Shown one piece after another: positions 31,945 to 41,992 of a DNA stretch of 64,000 bases; positions within the stretch are counted from its first letter, which is position 1; each line of letters opens with the position of its first letter. The stretch is from positions 90,748 to 154,747 of the forward strand of contig CABSCP010000004.1 in the NCBI GenBank assembly GCA_902476265.1, read 5' to 3'. The notes under the pieces are model-generated. The model was not told the origin of the DNA, ran no database searches, and saw only the letters and a list, made by a program, of their open reading frames with translations. A program made the position numbers and the translations under genes. Source of the DNA: an uncultured Lachnospiraceae bacterium. Its GTDB lineage: Bacteria; Bacillota; Clostridia; Lachnospirales; Lachnospiraceae.

Positions 31945-33102
31945 TCAGCTTTGTGTGTCACCGGCAAAGATTCTTCCGGCCTTTTCCATCTGCTCTGCCA
32001 CCGGCACGCCAAAGGGGCATCGTGTTTCACACTTCCTGCATCCGATGCAGTCCGACGCGTTATGGGCCAGCCCCTGATAATGGGCGCGCACGGTGGCCGG
32101 GACCTCCTCCTGCATCACTGCCAGATCATACAGCTTATTCACCATTGCGATGTCGATGTGCACAGGGCAGGGCGCACAATGTCCGCAGTAAGTACATTGT
32201 CCGAAATAAGCATGACTGGGCGCCGATGCGAGTACGCTGGCATAATCCTTTTCCTCTTCCGATGCGGTTTCATACGCCACGGCCGCGGCCACATGCTCCG
32301 GGGTGTCAAAGCCGGCCAGCACACTTGCCACAGCGGGTCGGGTGAGCGCATAGTGCAGACATTGGACGGGAGTGAGCGCCACACCGAAAGGAGATCTCTT
32401 CGCATCAAAAAGGCGGCCTCCCGCATAACCTTTCATCACCGTGATGCCTACGCCATTCTGTTCGCAAATCCGGTAAAGCTCCGCTCTTTCCGGCGCAATT
32501 CCGCCCAGGCTTTCTTCATATTCGTCCGCAAAATACTGTTCCATATTTTCGATGGCAGGAAACAGGTCAAAGGCGGGATTGACACTGAATAGGATCATTT
32601 CTATGACGCTGCTTTGGGCTGCGAGCCTGGCAACAGCGGGATTATGCGTACTCATGCCGATATGATGTATCACGCCCCGGGCTTTTAAATCCCGGGCATA
32701 TTCTAAAAATTCCCCTTCCATAATCTGATGGAACTCGGCCGCTTCATCCACAAAATGAATCATTCCCAAATCTATGTAGTCCGTATCCAGCCTGTCCAGC
32801 AGATCCTGAAACGCCGCTTTCACTTTCGGCAGTTCCCGGGTACGTACATACTGTCCGTTCTGCCAGGTAGACCCTAAATGCCCCTGAATGATCCATCTGT
32901 CCCTTCTTCCTTTCAGCGCTGCCCCTATGTTGGACCGAACCTTCGGTTCCGACATCCAGCAGTCCAAAATGTTAATCCCTTTTTCCTCACAACAATCAAT
33001 GACAGCCTTTACCTCTTTTGTATTATGGCGTTCCAGCCACTCCGCCCCCAGCCCGATTTCGCTGACCGAAAGGCCCGTATTCCCCAATTCTCTATACCTC
33101 AT
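31945..33102 (-). CDS. Aldo/keto reductase with C-terminal 2x[4Fe-4S] domain
   Basis: 385 residues from ATG 33102 (GGAGGG 7 nt upstream). Residues 1-280 form the AKR barrel (MRYRELGNTGLSVSEIGLG; catalytic-type Asp in NILDCWMSE, but the usual Tyr is replaced in that stretch). The C-terminus carries two ferredoxin clusters, CTYCGHCAPCPVHID and CIGCRKCETRCPFGV. Such fusions are common in anaerobes and couple an unknown carbonyl reduction to ferredoxin-like electron flow. Confidence 0.9.
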   Translation of the reverse strand: MRYRELGNTGLSVSEIGLGAEWLERHNTKEVKAVIDCCEEKGINILDCWMSEPKVRSNIGAALKGRRDRWIIQGHLGSTWQNGQYVRTRELPKVKAAFQDLLDRLDTDYIDLGMIHFVDEAAEFHQIMEGEFLEYARDLKARGVIHHIGMSTHNPAVARLAAQSSVIEMILFSVNPAFDLFPAIENMEQYFADEYEESLGGIAPERAELYRICEQNGVGITVMKGYAGGRLFDAKRSPFGVALTPVQCLHYALTRPAVASVLAGFDTPEHVAAAVAYETASEEEKDYASVLASAPSHAYFGQCTYCGHCAPCPVHIDIAMVNKLYDLAVMQEEVPATVRAHYQGLAHNASDCIGCRKCETRCPFGVPVAEQMEKAGRIFAGDTQS

Positions 33103-33234
33103 CTCTACGCCCTCCATTTCATTACATCCAGTTTAATCCTTTTTCCTTGTCCCTACAAGCCATACTTTTTATTCCACTCTGTGGCTGTTGTGTTATAATA
33201 AAACTGCCCTGTTTAAAGCAGGAATTCACACTAT

Positions 33235-33255
33235 GTGTTCTCTGCCAGAGAACAC
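33235..33255. repeat. Hairpin GTGTTCTC/GAGAACAC
   Basis: 8-bp perfect inverted repeat with 5-nt loop in the 230-bp gap between the EndoQ-UvrD gene and the reductase. A second hairpin, CGCTGA/TCAGCG, lies near 33275. Together they may end the repair operon transcript, though T-runs are poor. Confidence 0.4.
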
Positions 33256-33332
33256 TCCGAAATGGAGATAAGCGCTGACTCTTCAGCGGTTTATCGGCTT
33301 AGCGTCTTTTCGCCCGGACACTTTCCCTTTTC

Positions 33333-36300
33333 TCACACCATCATATCAAACAGGGACAGCTGCACCGCTTCCTGTATCGATTTTTCTTTCCGGGTCGATT
33401 CCCTTATCGTGGTGTTCGGGGTGATTTCCCGTAAAAACGGAGATTCTTCTCCGGAAGCGGTCAGAATCAGTTCTTCCTTCGCACGGGTCATGCCCACATA
33501 AAACAGCCTTCTTTCCTCCTCTACGTCAGATGTTTTTCCGGCCGTCTCCATGGGAACAAGCCCCTTTTTCATACCATATAAAAACACTGCCGGAAATTCC
33601 AGCCCTTTTGCGCCGTGAAAAGTCATCAGTGTCACCGCATCCGCTAAAAATCTCCGCTGGCCGCAGCGCTTGATATCCCCGTCCTCCCCGAAGGACAGCG
33701 TCTGCAGAAATTCTTCCACGGAAGAATGCAGTACCGCCATATCCGTCAGCTTTTTCAAGGCCTCATTTTCTTCCAGCTTCCTGTCGCTGATCCACTCTTC
33801 CAAAAGCCGGACCGGCTTTGCTTTATGCACCGGTTTCTCATACTTTTTTGCCAGCAGTTCAAACGCTTCTTCGGCGTTTTCTTCCCCGGCGCTCCAGGCC
33901 AGCTTTATCGCCAGTTTTTTTGCCTGGTCATCCCGGGGCCGGAGGATATACCGGAAAAAGTACAATACGCCTCTCACTTCTTTCTCCAGAAGAAAATCCT
34001 CTCTTCCGGCCACTACATAAGGGATTCCTTCCTGTCCCAGACAATACTCCAAAAGCCTGGACTGCCGATGGGTGCGGTAGAGCACCGCGATATCCGAAAA
34101 ACCCCGGATTCCGATATCCTGCCGTCCCGATTTTTCATCCACCTCCACCATATCGATGCCGCCCACCAGACGGTTGATTTCTTTCGCGATAAAAATAGCT
34201 TCGCTTCTTTCATCCGCCGCCGAAACAATGCGGATCTTCGGGCCTTCTCCCCGCACGGCACTCATCTGCCGCTCCTGCCCGCTGTTATGGGCGATGACGG
34301 AAAGCGCGCCGTTCAAAATTTCCGGCGTACAGCGGTAATGATCTTTCAGCCGGATCACCCGCTGCAAAGGGAAGGCTTCTTTCAGCCGGGAAAAGCACTG
34401 GGCGTCGCTTCCCCGGAAACCGTAAATGGATTGATCCGGATCACCGATGACAAAAAGCTCCTTCCCGTTTTTGTTCCACGCTTCGATCAGCCGATACTGG
34501 ATGGGATTGATATCCTGAAACTCATCCACAAGAAGATAATGAAAGTTCTTTTCCGACTCCGGCGGTATTTCGCCCGCCTCAAACAATTCCAGCGTTTCCA
34601 GCAGCAAATCGTCATAGTCCAGCGCACCGGCGCTGCGCAGCTGTTCCCGATAAAATCCAAACGCCTCCAGCTCTTCCGGCTCCCATGTTGTTCCTTCTTT
34701 TTCCATTCCGCTTTTATACGAGGATACCGCTTTTAAAAAACGGTTTCCCGAAAGCTTTAATCCGCACTCCTTCACCGTTTTTTCAGCCAGTTCTTCCTGC
34801 AGTCCCGGATCGGCGATGAAAAAAGAAAGTCCGCTGTCCGTCAGGATCCGGCTGCAGATTGCGTGGAAGGTGCCGATCCTGATCCGCTTTCCCGCCCGTT
34901 TACCGCCGGGCAGCTTTTCCAGACGGCTTTTCATCTCCTCCGCCGCTTTATTGGTGAAAGTCACCGCCGTGATTTCGGAAGGGCTGATTTTTCGTTCCGT
35001 CAGCATGTACTCCAGCCGGGACAGGAGCGTTTTTGTCTTTCCGGTTCCCGGCCCCGCGATAACGGCAACGGTCCGTTCCGTTGCTTCAACCGCCTCCTGC
35101 TGGCTTTGATTTAGAAGCAGCGCCTTTTTTTCCGGAACAGCCGCCTCTTGCGCCTGTTCTTTCCCGGTCCCCTTTTTGGCGGCCTTCTTTTCCTCTTTTC
35201 CGGCCTTTTCCTGCCGCCTTAATTCCTCTGTAGAAAAGAGGGACAGCTGCCCGGAAAGTTCGCTGATTTCTCCGGGTGACAGCAGGCGGACGGTGCCGTA
35301 TTCCCCGTCAAATCCCGGGGTGCGTTCCACTTTCCCCTGACGCAGCCGCCGGATTCCTTCGGCAACCAGGGGACCCGCCGCCTTTTTGATGTCCTCTATG
35401 GGAATTTCCCGCAAAATAGAAAATTCCGAACCCAGGCTGCGCAGCAGCTTCCCATATTGTTCCTGCGCTTTTTTCCCGGCGCTGCTTATGCCCGTGGATG
35501 CGGCAATGACTTCCGGCAGCGGAACCAGACTTTCAAAGGGCTTCGCGTTGTGCAAAACGTATCCTTCCGCCCGATCCGCCAGTTCCTCCACCCGATGCAA
35601 TACCCCGATGGTGATCTTTTTCCCGCAGACCGGACAGATCCCGCCATATTCCTTCGCTTCCTCCGGGCTGATACACAGACCGCATTTCCGGTGTCCGTCA
35701 AAATGGTATTTTCCTTCCTCGGGGAAAAATTCCAGCGTGCCGGAAAGCCCCTTTCCGGTCTGTATCGCCTCCGCCATCCCGGCATAGGACAGTTCCGTGT
35801 CAAAAAGAGTTGCCTCCCGCCCCAGTTTTCCCGGAGAGTGGGCATCGGAATTGGAAATCAACTGATAGGAATCCAGCGCCGATATCCGCCAGTTCATGGG
35901 CGGATCAGAGGACAGCCCGGTTTCCAGCGCATGAATATAAGGGGTCAAATCTTCAAAGCAGTCTTCGATCCTGTCAAATCCGGAGAAAGCGCCGAAAAGG
36001 GAAAAGTGAGGGGTCCAGATATGGGCCGGCACATAGACCGCCTCCGGATTGGTTTCCAGCATGATTTCCAGAAGATCCCGGCAGTCCAGTCCCAGAATGG
36101 GCCTGCCGTCGGAATGAATGTTTCCGATCAGTTCCAGACGGCGGGACAGCTTTTCCGCTTCCTCCAGCCCCGGCATCAAAAGCAGACTGTGTACTTTTCT
36201 CACTTTGTCCTTCTTTTTATAAATGGAGCTGATTTCCCCGGTCACCACGAAGCGGGGCCGTCTGTCGTCCGGCGTTTCCTCATCCCTGATGCGAAACTCC

Positions 36301-36500
36301 TCCTTTAACACGTAGAGCCCTTCTTCCGCCGGTTCCAGTTTTTCCCTCAGCTCTTCCCGCCAGGCCGGGTGGGTGAAATCCCCGGTTCCCACAAGATCAA
36401 TTCCTTTTTTCCTGGCCCAAAGCTCCAGATGCTCCGGCGTGCCCTCCCTGCTGGTGGCCCGGGAATATCTGGAATGGATGTGCAGATCTCCTATATACAT
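33333..36500 (-). CDS. EndoQ-like PHP endonuclease fused to UvrD-type helicase
   Basis: 1055 residues. Residues 1-about 410 are a PHP nuclease of EndoQ type: DLH7-IH9-SRYSRATSREG, D41-FTH44, SNSDAHS near 217-222, and a four-Cys zinc finger C273-GLC276 ... C289-PVC292. EndoQ cleaves 5' of deaminated bases (uracil, hypoxanthine). After a Lys/Glu-rich linker (425-460) comes a full SF1A helicase: GPGTGKT 483-489, VDEFQD, GDPDQSIYGFRGSD, DHYRCTPEIL, MTFHGAKGLEFP and LFYVGMTRAKEEL. The order lets one protein nick at a damaged base and unwind from the nick. Last gene of an operon with SbcC, SbcD and a SUV3-like helicase. Confidence 0.88.
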   Translation of the reverse strand: MYIGDLHIHSRYSRATSREGTPEHLELWARKKGIDLVGTGDFTHPAWREELREKLEPAEEGLYVLKEEFRIRDEETPDDRRPRFVVTGEISSIYKKKDKVRKVHSLLLMPGLEEAEKLSRRLELIGNIHSDGRPILGLDCRDLLEIMLETNPEAVYVPAHIWTPHFSLFGAFSGFDRIEDCFEDLTPYIHALETGLSSDPPMNWRISALDSYQLISNSDAHSPGKLGREATLFDTELSYAGMAEAIQTGKGLSGTLEFFPEEGKYHFDGHRKCGLCISPEEAKEYGGICPVCGKKITIGVLHRVEELADRAEGYVLHNAKPFESLVPLPEVIAASTGISSAGKKAQEQYGKLLRSLGSEFSILREIPIEDIKKAAGPLVAEGIRRLRQGKVERTPGFDGEYGTVRLLSPGEISELSGQLSLFSTEELRRQEKAGKEEKKAAKKGTGKEQAQEAAVPEKKALLLNQSQQEAVEATERTVAVIAGPGTGKTKTLLSRLEYMLTERKISPSEITAVTFTNKAAEEMKSRLEKLPGGKRAGKRIRIGTFHAICSRILTDSGLSFFIADPGLQEELAEKTVKECGLKLSGNRFLKAVSSYKSGMEKEGTTWEPEELEAFGFYREQLRSAGALDYDDLLLETLELFEAGEIPPESEKNFHYLLVDEFQDINPIQYRLIEAWNKNGKELFVIGDPDQSIYGFRGSDAQCFSRLKEAFPLQRVIRLKDHYRCTPEILNGALSVIAHNSGQERQMSAVRGEGPKIRIVSAADERSEAIFIAKEINRLVGGIDMVEVDEKSGRQDIGIRGFSDIAVLYRTHRQSRLLEYCLGQEGIPYVVAGREDFLLEKEVRGVLYFFRYILRPRDDQAKKLAIKLAWSAGEENAEEAFELLAKKYEKPVHKAKPVRLLEEWISDRKLEENEALKKLTDMAVLHSSVEEFLQTLSFGEDGDIKRCGQRRFLADAVTLMTFHGAKGLEFPAVFLYGMKKGLVPMETAGKTSDVEEERRLFYVGMTRAKEELILTASGEESPFLREITPNTTIRESTRKEKSIQEAVQLSLFDMMV

Positions 36501-36524
36501 GTTGTTTTCTTTTGCCTCCTGTTT

Positions 36525-39500
36525 CTAGCCTTCTATCTTCACGCTGCTTCCGGCGCCGTTTCCGCTCCTGGTCTTTGTCACCACGATTTTTTTATCAATC
36601 CGTTCCTTCAGTTCGGACACATGGGAAATGATCCCTACCAACCGCCGTCCTTCCGTCAGCCCCAGAAGCGCCTTCATGGCCTGGTTTAAGGCTTCTTCAT
36701 CCAGAGAACCAAAGCCCTCGTCCACAAACATGGCGTCCAGCTGGATGCCTCCCGCCACAGCCTGGATTTCATCCGACAGCCCCAGCGCCAGGGACAGGGA
36801 GGCCTGAAAGGACTCCCCTCCGGACAGGGTTTTTACGCTCCGTTCGCTGCCGTTGTAATGATCGATCACGTTTAACTCCAGACCGGCTTTTCCTTTCAGG
36901 TTCCCGTCATCCTCCCGGCGCTTTAATTCATATTGGCCGCTGCTCATGGTCAGCAGGCGCAGATTCGCCCGCCGCAGAATCCGCTCAAAATAGGTCATCT
37001 GGATATAGGTTTCCAGCTCCACCTTCTGCTTTCCGTTTAAGGTGCCGTTGGCGGTATCCGACAGTGCTCTGATCCTGGTATATTCCTGTTCCACCCGGAG
37101 CAGTTCCTGCTGCCTGTCTTTAACCGATGCATGAATCTGTCTGTTTCCTTCCAGCGCCCGATAGCATTCCCGGCGTTTTTCGTCATTTTCCTGCTGCTGC
37201 CGGGCACATTTTTCTTTTTCCTCTTTCACTTGATCCAAGGACAGTTTTTCCGCCCCTTCCAGCCGTTTTTCCAACACCTGTACGGCCGCCTGCAGCCGTC
37301 CGGCCTGTTCCCGGCAGCTGTTGTAGCTGTCCTCCGCTTCCGAAAGCGCCTGTTCCAGGCGGGCTTTTCTGTCCCTTTTCTCTTCCAGACGGCAAAGAAG
37401 TTCCTCCCTGCTTTCTCCCTTTAATCGGAGGAGCAGTTCCTCCTTCTGCTTTTCCAGCGCTTCTTTTTCCGCCCTGATCCGGGCCGCCGCCAGTTCGCAC
37501 TGCCGGAAAGCCTCCGCCAGGCGGGCCGCGGTCTCCTCCTGCAGGGGAATCCGCTTTTCCAGGGTCCTCTTTACCCGTAATTTCTCCTCATTTTCAAGAA
37601 CCTTCTCACGGACCTGTTCCAGCGCTTCTTTCAGACAGTCTTGGGCTTTCTCCGCCGCTTCCGAAAGGGCTTCTTCCGAAAACCGTCCGTTACCCGGGAA
37701 ACGGTCCTGCCAGGGCATATCCTCTCTGTCAAAAAGGCGCCGCATCTGCTCCCGGGTTTCCTCCCTGCGGTTTTTGAAAACTTTTTGTGCCGCCAGAGCT
37801 TCCCGGATGTTTTGTCTGCACCGCTTCAGCAGATCTTCCTGCCGCTGCTTTTCCTCCAGCCGGCTCTGCCGTTCCCGAATCCGGGCTGCCGCCTCCTCCC
37901 GCTGTTTTACGATTTCGTTTTTCTGCTCTTCCAGCCATTGCAGCGCGCGCTCCGCCCCCTGTTTTGGCTCTTCTGCCCAGGAATAGGTTCCCAAAGCCGT
38001 CTTTTCCGCCTGTGCTTCCCCGGTACGCAGCCTCTCCGCCGCTTCCAGCTCTGCGCCGATCTGGGCCTGCAGCATTTCCAGCCGGCCGGCCAGACTGCTG
38101 CTGTGTTCCGCAAGGGCTTCCCCTTCTTTTTTCTTTTCGTCGAGACGGTTTCGCAGCTGTTCCATGGTTTCCGCCGTTTTTTCGGATTCCCGCACGCCTT
38201 TTTCGGCGGTTTTCCATAGCGTTTCTGTCTCTTTTTGCCGGATATCCAACAGCTCCACGGCTTTTTGGGCAGCTTCGGTAGCATCCGGCGCCTCCCGTCC
38301 TTCTTCTCCCGTCACCGAAAAGACGGCGGTCAAAAGCTGTTCCTTCCTTTCCTGCAAAAGAGTCCTGGCAGCCGCCAGGGCGCTTTCCTTTTCCTGCAGC
38401 TCTCCTGCAAGCTGTTCCACCGCTTCCTTTTGACGGAATAAAAGCGTTTCCAGCCCCTTTTCCTGTTCCCACTCCCGTCGGTTCCCGTCCTGTTTTTCCG
38501 CCAGCCGTTCCAACAGAGTCTCCGTTTTCAAAAGGGCTTCTTCCACATTTTTTTGTGCCGTTTCCCTGCTTTCCTCCGGTTTCCAAAGTCCCCCAAGACT
38601 TTCCGTCAGCTCCGCTTTTTTGGCTTTTGCCTGCTCCTTCAACTGTCCGGCAAGGGCGCTCAGTCCTTCCGCCTGCTTTTCCGCCTGCAGCATTTCCTCA
38701 TGCTTTTGATCCAGCTGTTCTCTTTTGGGAAGCCGGAAAGGAATTTTTGCGGGGGAAGGATGATGAGTGGCGCCACAGACAGGACAGGGACGATTCTCCT
38801 CCAGACGTTCCGCCAAAATCCCGGCCTGGGCATCCAAGAAAAGCTGTTCCAGTTCCCGGTAGGACTTCCGCAGACTATCCCTTCTTTTGCAAATCTCCCG
38901 GTAGGCCTCCTGTTTTCCGACGGCCTCCTTCTCCAGCGCCAGCAGCTTTTCCAGTCCGGCCATCCAGGCGTTTAACCGTTCTTTATGCTCCAGCGCTTCT
39001 TTTTTCTCCTGCGCCAGCTTTTCCGCCCTCTGACCGGCCTGCTGCGCCTGTTCCCATTTTTCCTGCAGGCGCCGAAACATCCGGCGGGCTTCCTCTGTCT
39101 CTTCTTTCCCGGCATCGCGGGCCTTTTGCGCCTCTTCTTCTGCAAGAGCCGCCTCCCGGAAACGTTTCGTGAGCCGGGACAGTTCCTCCTGCATTTCTTT
39201 CAGCTGCTCTGCCCGGCGACGCAGGCGCCTTTCCTTTTCCCCGGCATCCTTCAGCTGTTCCTGTCTGAGACGTTTTTCCTCCAGTTCTCCGGCAAGCTTT
39301 TGTTCTTCCGCCTTTAACGCCAGCCGCCGCTCTTTTTCCTGTAAAAGGGTCCTGCTTAAGACTTCCTGCTCCGCTTTTTTGCCGGAAAGATTTTCGATCC
39401 GCTCTTCCAGGTTTTTCTGATGCTGCGCCAAAACCGTTTCCCGGCTGTCCGCGGCCCGCAGCGCTTCGATCCGCTCTTCGGCCTGCCGGATGCTTTCCGT

Positions 39501-40823
39501 GAGCGCCGCCTCCCGCTTCTCCTCGTTTTCCAGAAACGCATCATTTTCCGTTCCCCGCTCCCGAAGCTGTAAAAGGATCTGCTGCTGACGCTCCAGTTCC
39601 TCAATCGCTGCTTCCAGCTTTTCTCTCTTATTGGTCAGGCGTACTTTCTCTTCCCCGGCTTCTTTTAAGTCCTCCAGCCGTTTTTGCCCGGCTTTTCTTT
39701 CCTGCTCCAGCGTCTCCCTGGCCGCTTTTTCTCTGTTCTGCTCCCCTTCCTTTTCGGCCAGCTGTCGCTCCTTCTCTGCGATGGCTTCCTGCTTTTGCGC
39801 CAGAAGCGTATGCTGCTGCAGCATTTCCTCGCAGACTTGGATTGCTTTTGCCAGCTCTTTGCTTTCCTTTGCAGCTTCTTTCGCCGCTGCCAGGATTTCT
39901 CCCGCCTGTGCCTGCCGCTGCGCAGCATGGGCCAGTTGCCCCCGGTTTTTTCCCAGCTCTTCCCGATCGGCCTCCTGCCGGGCGATCTGTTCCAAAAGCC
40001 GCTCCTGCTCCGCCGCCTTCCGGTCCATCATCCCCTTCTCTTCATCCAGCCGCCGGAGGGCCTCTTCATCCTTTTGAATCATCGCTTCCAGGATTTCCAG
40101 CCCTCTGGAAAGGCGGCCGTCAAAACCGGATTTTTTTAACGATTCAAATTCGCTGTAAAGGAGGGAATCGCTGCCGCCGGCCACCCCGTCCATATACTGA
40201 CGGATGCTGCGCACCAGCTCGTCATATTCCTTCCAGCTGCTTTTGGCTCTGTCCTTCAGCTTCATCTGCAGTTCCTGATACAATTCGGTATGAAAAATCT
40301 GACGAAAAATCTTTCCGCGCTCCTCCGTTCCCGCCAGCAGAAGCCGCTGGAAATCCCCCTGGGCAATCATCACAATCTGGGTGAACTGCCTGCAGTCTAA
40401 ACCGATCAGTTCCGTGACCGCCCTGGTGACCTCCTTTGGTTTTGTGACCGGAGGTCTCTCATCGGGATATTCCAGACAGGCATCCGCTTTTTGCAGGGTG
40501 AATCCGGTTCCTCTGCCCTTGGGACGGAGATATTCCGGGTTTCGGGTCACCTTATAGCATTTTCCCCGCACGAGAAACGAAAATTCCACCATCGTGGGCA
40601 GTTTTTCATCCGCATATTTGCTCCGAAACATTCCTGCTTCCCGCACCGTGCCGCTGGCCTCGCCGTAAAGCGCAAAGGTGATGGCGTCAAAAATAGTGGT
40701 TTTTCCGGCCCCCGTATCCCCGGTGATCAGAAAGAGCCCCTGGGTACCCAGAAGCTCAAAATCAATCACCGTTTCCCCCGCATAGGGCCCGAAAGCGCTC
40801 ATCGTCAGTTTCAGTGGTTTCAT
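36525..40823 (-). CDS. sbcC: SbcC exonuclease ATPase subunit (long)
   Basis: 1432 residues, well above the usual about 1050, the excess lying in the coiled coils. Walker A GDTGAGKTT at 35-43, Q-loop QIVMIAQGDFQRLL, zinc-hook CPVC near 679-682, signature LSGGESFQASL and Walker B MFVDEGFGSLDE. With SbcD it forms a Mre11-Rad50-type complex that cuts hairpins and DNA ends blocked by protein. It starts directly after the SbcD stop (TAAATG) and is separated from the EndoQ-UvrD gene by 24 bp. Very high Glu/Lys/Gln content gives many long false frames on the other strand. Confidence 0.95.
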   Translation of the reverse strand: MKPLKLTMSAFGPYAGETVIDFELLGTQGLFLITGDTGAGKTTIFDAITFALYGEASGTVREAGMFRSKYADEKLPTMVEFSFLVRGKCYKVTRNPEYLRPKGRGTGFTLQKADACLEYPDERPPVTKPKEVTRAVTELIGLDCRQFTQIVMIAQGDFQRLLLAGTEERGKIFRQIFHTELYQELQMKLKDRAKSSWKEYDELVRSIRQYMDGVAGGSDSLLYSEFESLKKSGFDGRLSRGLEILEAMIQKDEEALRRLDEEKGMMDRKAAEQERLLEQIARQEADREELGKNRGQLAHAAQRQAQAGEILAAAKEAAKESKELAKAIQVCEEMLQQHTLLAQKQEAIAEKERQLAEKEGEQNREKAARETLEQERKAGQKRLEDLKEAGEEKVRLTNKREKLEAAIEELERQQQILLQLRERGTENDAFLENEEKREAALTESIRQAEERIEALRAADSRETVLAQHQKNLEERIENLSGKKAEQEVLSRTLLQEKERRLALKAEEQKLAGELEEKRLRQEQLKDAGEKERRLRRRAEQLKEMQEELSRLTKRFREAALAEEEAQKARDAGKEETEEARRMFRRLQEKWEQAQQAGQRAEKLAQEKKEALEHKERLNAWMAGLEKLLALEKEAVGKQEAYREICKRRDSLRKSYRELEQLFLDAQAGILAERLEENRPCPVCGATHHPSPAKIPFRLPKREQLDQKHEEMLQAEKQAEGLSALAGQLKEQAKAKKAELTESLGGLWKPEESRETAQKNVEEALLKTETLLERLAEKQDGNRREWEQEKGLETLLFRQKEAVEQLAGELQEKESALAAARTLLQERKEQLLTAVFSVTGEEGREAPDATEAAQKAVELLDIRQKETETLWKTAEKGVRESEKTAETMEQLRNRLDEKKKEGEALAEHSSSLAGRLEMLQAQIGAELEAAERLRTGEAQAEKTALGTYSWAEEPKQGAERALQWLEEQKNEIVKQREEAAARIRERQSRLEEKQRQEDLLKRCRQNIREALAAQKVFKNRREETREQMRRLFDREDMPWQDRFPGNGRFSEEALSEAAEKAQDCLKEALEQVREKVLENEEKLRVKRTLEKRIPLQEETAARLAEAFRQCELAAARIRAEKEALEKQKEELLLRLKGESREELLCRLEEKRDRKARLEQALSEAEDSYNSCREQAGRLQAAVQVLEKRLEGAEKLSLDQVKEEKEKCARQQQENDEKRRECYRALEGNRQIHASVKDRQQELLRVEQEYTRIRALSDTANGTLNGKQKVELETYIQMTYFERILRRANLRLLTMSSGQYELKRREDDGNLKGKAGLELNVIDHYNGSERSVKTLSGGESFQASLSLALGLSDEIQAVAGGIQLDAMFVDEGFGSLDEEALNQAMKALLGLTEGRRLVGIISHVSELKERIDKKIVVTKTRSGNGAGSSVKIEG

Positions 40824-41963
40824 TTATACCGTCCCCTTTTCCTTCAGTTCGTCAATCAGCTGCCGTACCATGGCTTCCTGTTCCGTCCCCATAGGACGAT
40901 TGTTCTGCAGCTCATAAAATTCCAGAAACAGCTCTGCCTCGGATTTCTGCTCTGCCTCCTGCGCCCCCCCGGCCGTCCGGTTCTCCCGGGTACGGCTGTT
41001 GTCATATTCCAGGCTCATCAGGTTGGGGTAAATGATCCGAAGTTTCTGCAGGCCGTCAGGCACATCCTCCTCGTCTGTCAGCGTCACTCCCAGATAATCC
41101 TGCGTATCGGTGTTTTCATAAAAAGAACGGGCCGTCACTTCCAGATAAGTTCCCCTGATTTTCCGCATGTCCCGCAGCGGTCTCAGCGGAATTTCCCTCA
41201 CTTTTACATTTCCCTTTTCCAAAAGTTCCACCAGCGTGACCGATTTTTGCTGGTTTACCTCGGAAAAAGAATATTTTAGGGGTGTCCCGCAATAGCGCAC
41301 GGTTTCCCGCCCCACATGCTGGGGACTGTGTATGTGTCCCAGGGCCACATAATCAAAGCGGTCAAAAACGGCAGCGTCCACGTTGTCCAGTCCGCCTACC
41401 GTAACTTCCTCCGACTCGCACCTGCTGGCGCCCGTCACAAACTGGTGGGCCACCAGCACATTCCGGCAATCCGTATTCACTTCCATATGGGAGACCGCCA
41501 GCTCCACCGCTTCCTGATAGCTTTCGATTTCTTCTTCCGTAAAAGCATGACGAACGGTGGCCGGTTTCACAAAAGGCAGCAGATGAACACAGATTTTTCC
41601 CCAGCTGTCGGACAATTCCATACAGACTGCCTTCCCGTCATACACCGGGGACAGGTAAACGCCTCTGCCGCTCATCAGCTGCGCCCCGAAAGCCATCCTC
41701 TCCGGTGAATCATGATTGCCCGCCACCGCAAAAATCTGTATTTTTCGGTCCGCCAGCCCGGTCAGAAATCCGTCCAGCACAGTCACCGCTTCCGCCGACG
41801 GAACCGGTTTATCATAAAGATCTCCTGCCAGAAGCACGCCGTCCGCCTCCTCCCTGACAGCGATCTCCATGATCTGTGCCAGGATGTGTTTCTGATCCTC
41901 CAGCATGGAAAATCCGTTCACCCTTTTTCCGATATGCAGATCCGATACATGTAAAAATTTCAT
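40824..41963 (-). CDS. sbcD: SbcD exonuclease nuclease subunit
   Basis: 379 residues from ATG 41963 (MKFLHVSDLHIGK, AAGGAG upstream); an in-frame extension to 42104 would run into the neighbouring gene. Calcineurin-like metal sites: D8-LH10, LAGDLYDK, GNHDSPERM, HQFV, and GHIHSPQ. Operates with SbcC as Mn2+-dependent 3'-5' exonuclease and endonuclease. An acidic insertion with AGGAQEAEQKSEAE near the C-terminus is unusual but does not touch the active site. Confidence 0.95.
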   Translation of the reverse strand: MKFLHVSDLHIGKRVNGFSMLEDQKHILAQIMEIAVREEADGVLLAGDLYDKPVPSAEAVTVLDGFLTGLADRKIQIFAVAGNHDSPERMAFGAQLMSGRGVYLSPVYDGKAVCMELSDSWGKICVHLLPFVKPATVRHAFTEEEIESYQEAVELAVSHMEVNTDCRNVLVAHQFVTGASRCESEEVTVGGLDNVDAAVFDRFDYVALGHIHSPQHVGRETVRYCGTPLKYSFSEVNQQKSVTLVELLEKGNVKVREIPLRPLRDMRKIRGTYLEVTARSFYENTDTQDYLGVTLTDEEDVPDGLQKLRIIYPNLMSLEYDNSRTRENRTAGGAQEAEQKSEAELFLEFYELQNNRPMGTEQEAMVRQLIDELKEKGTV

Positions 41964-41992
41964 TCCGCCGCTCCTTAAAACTCCTTTACCTT

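Noticed and set aside
37729..38586. Long Gly/Ala-rich frames across sbcC on both strands
   Set aside because: Caused by the strongly biased Glu/Lys/Gln codons of the coiled coil; sbcC explains the whole stretch.
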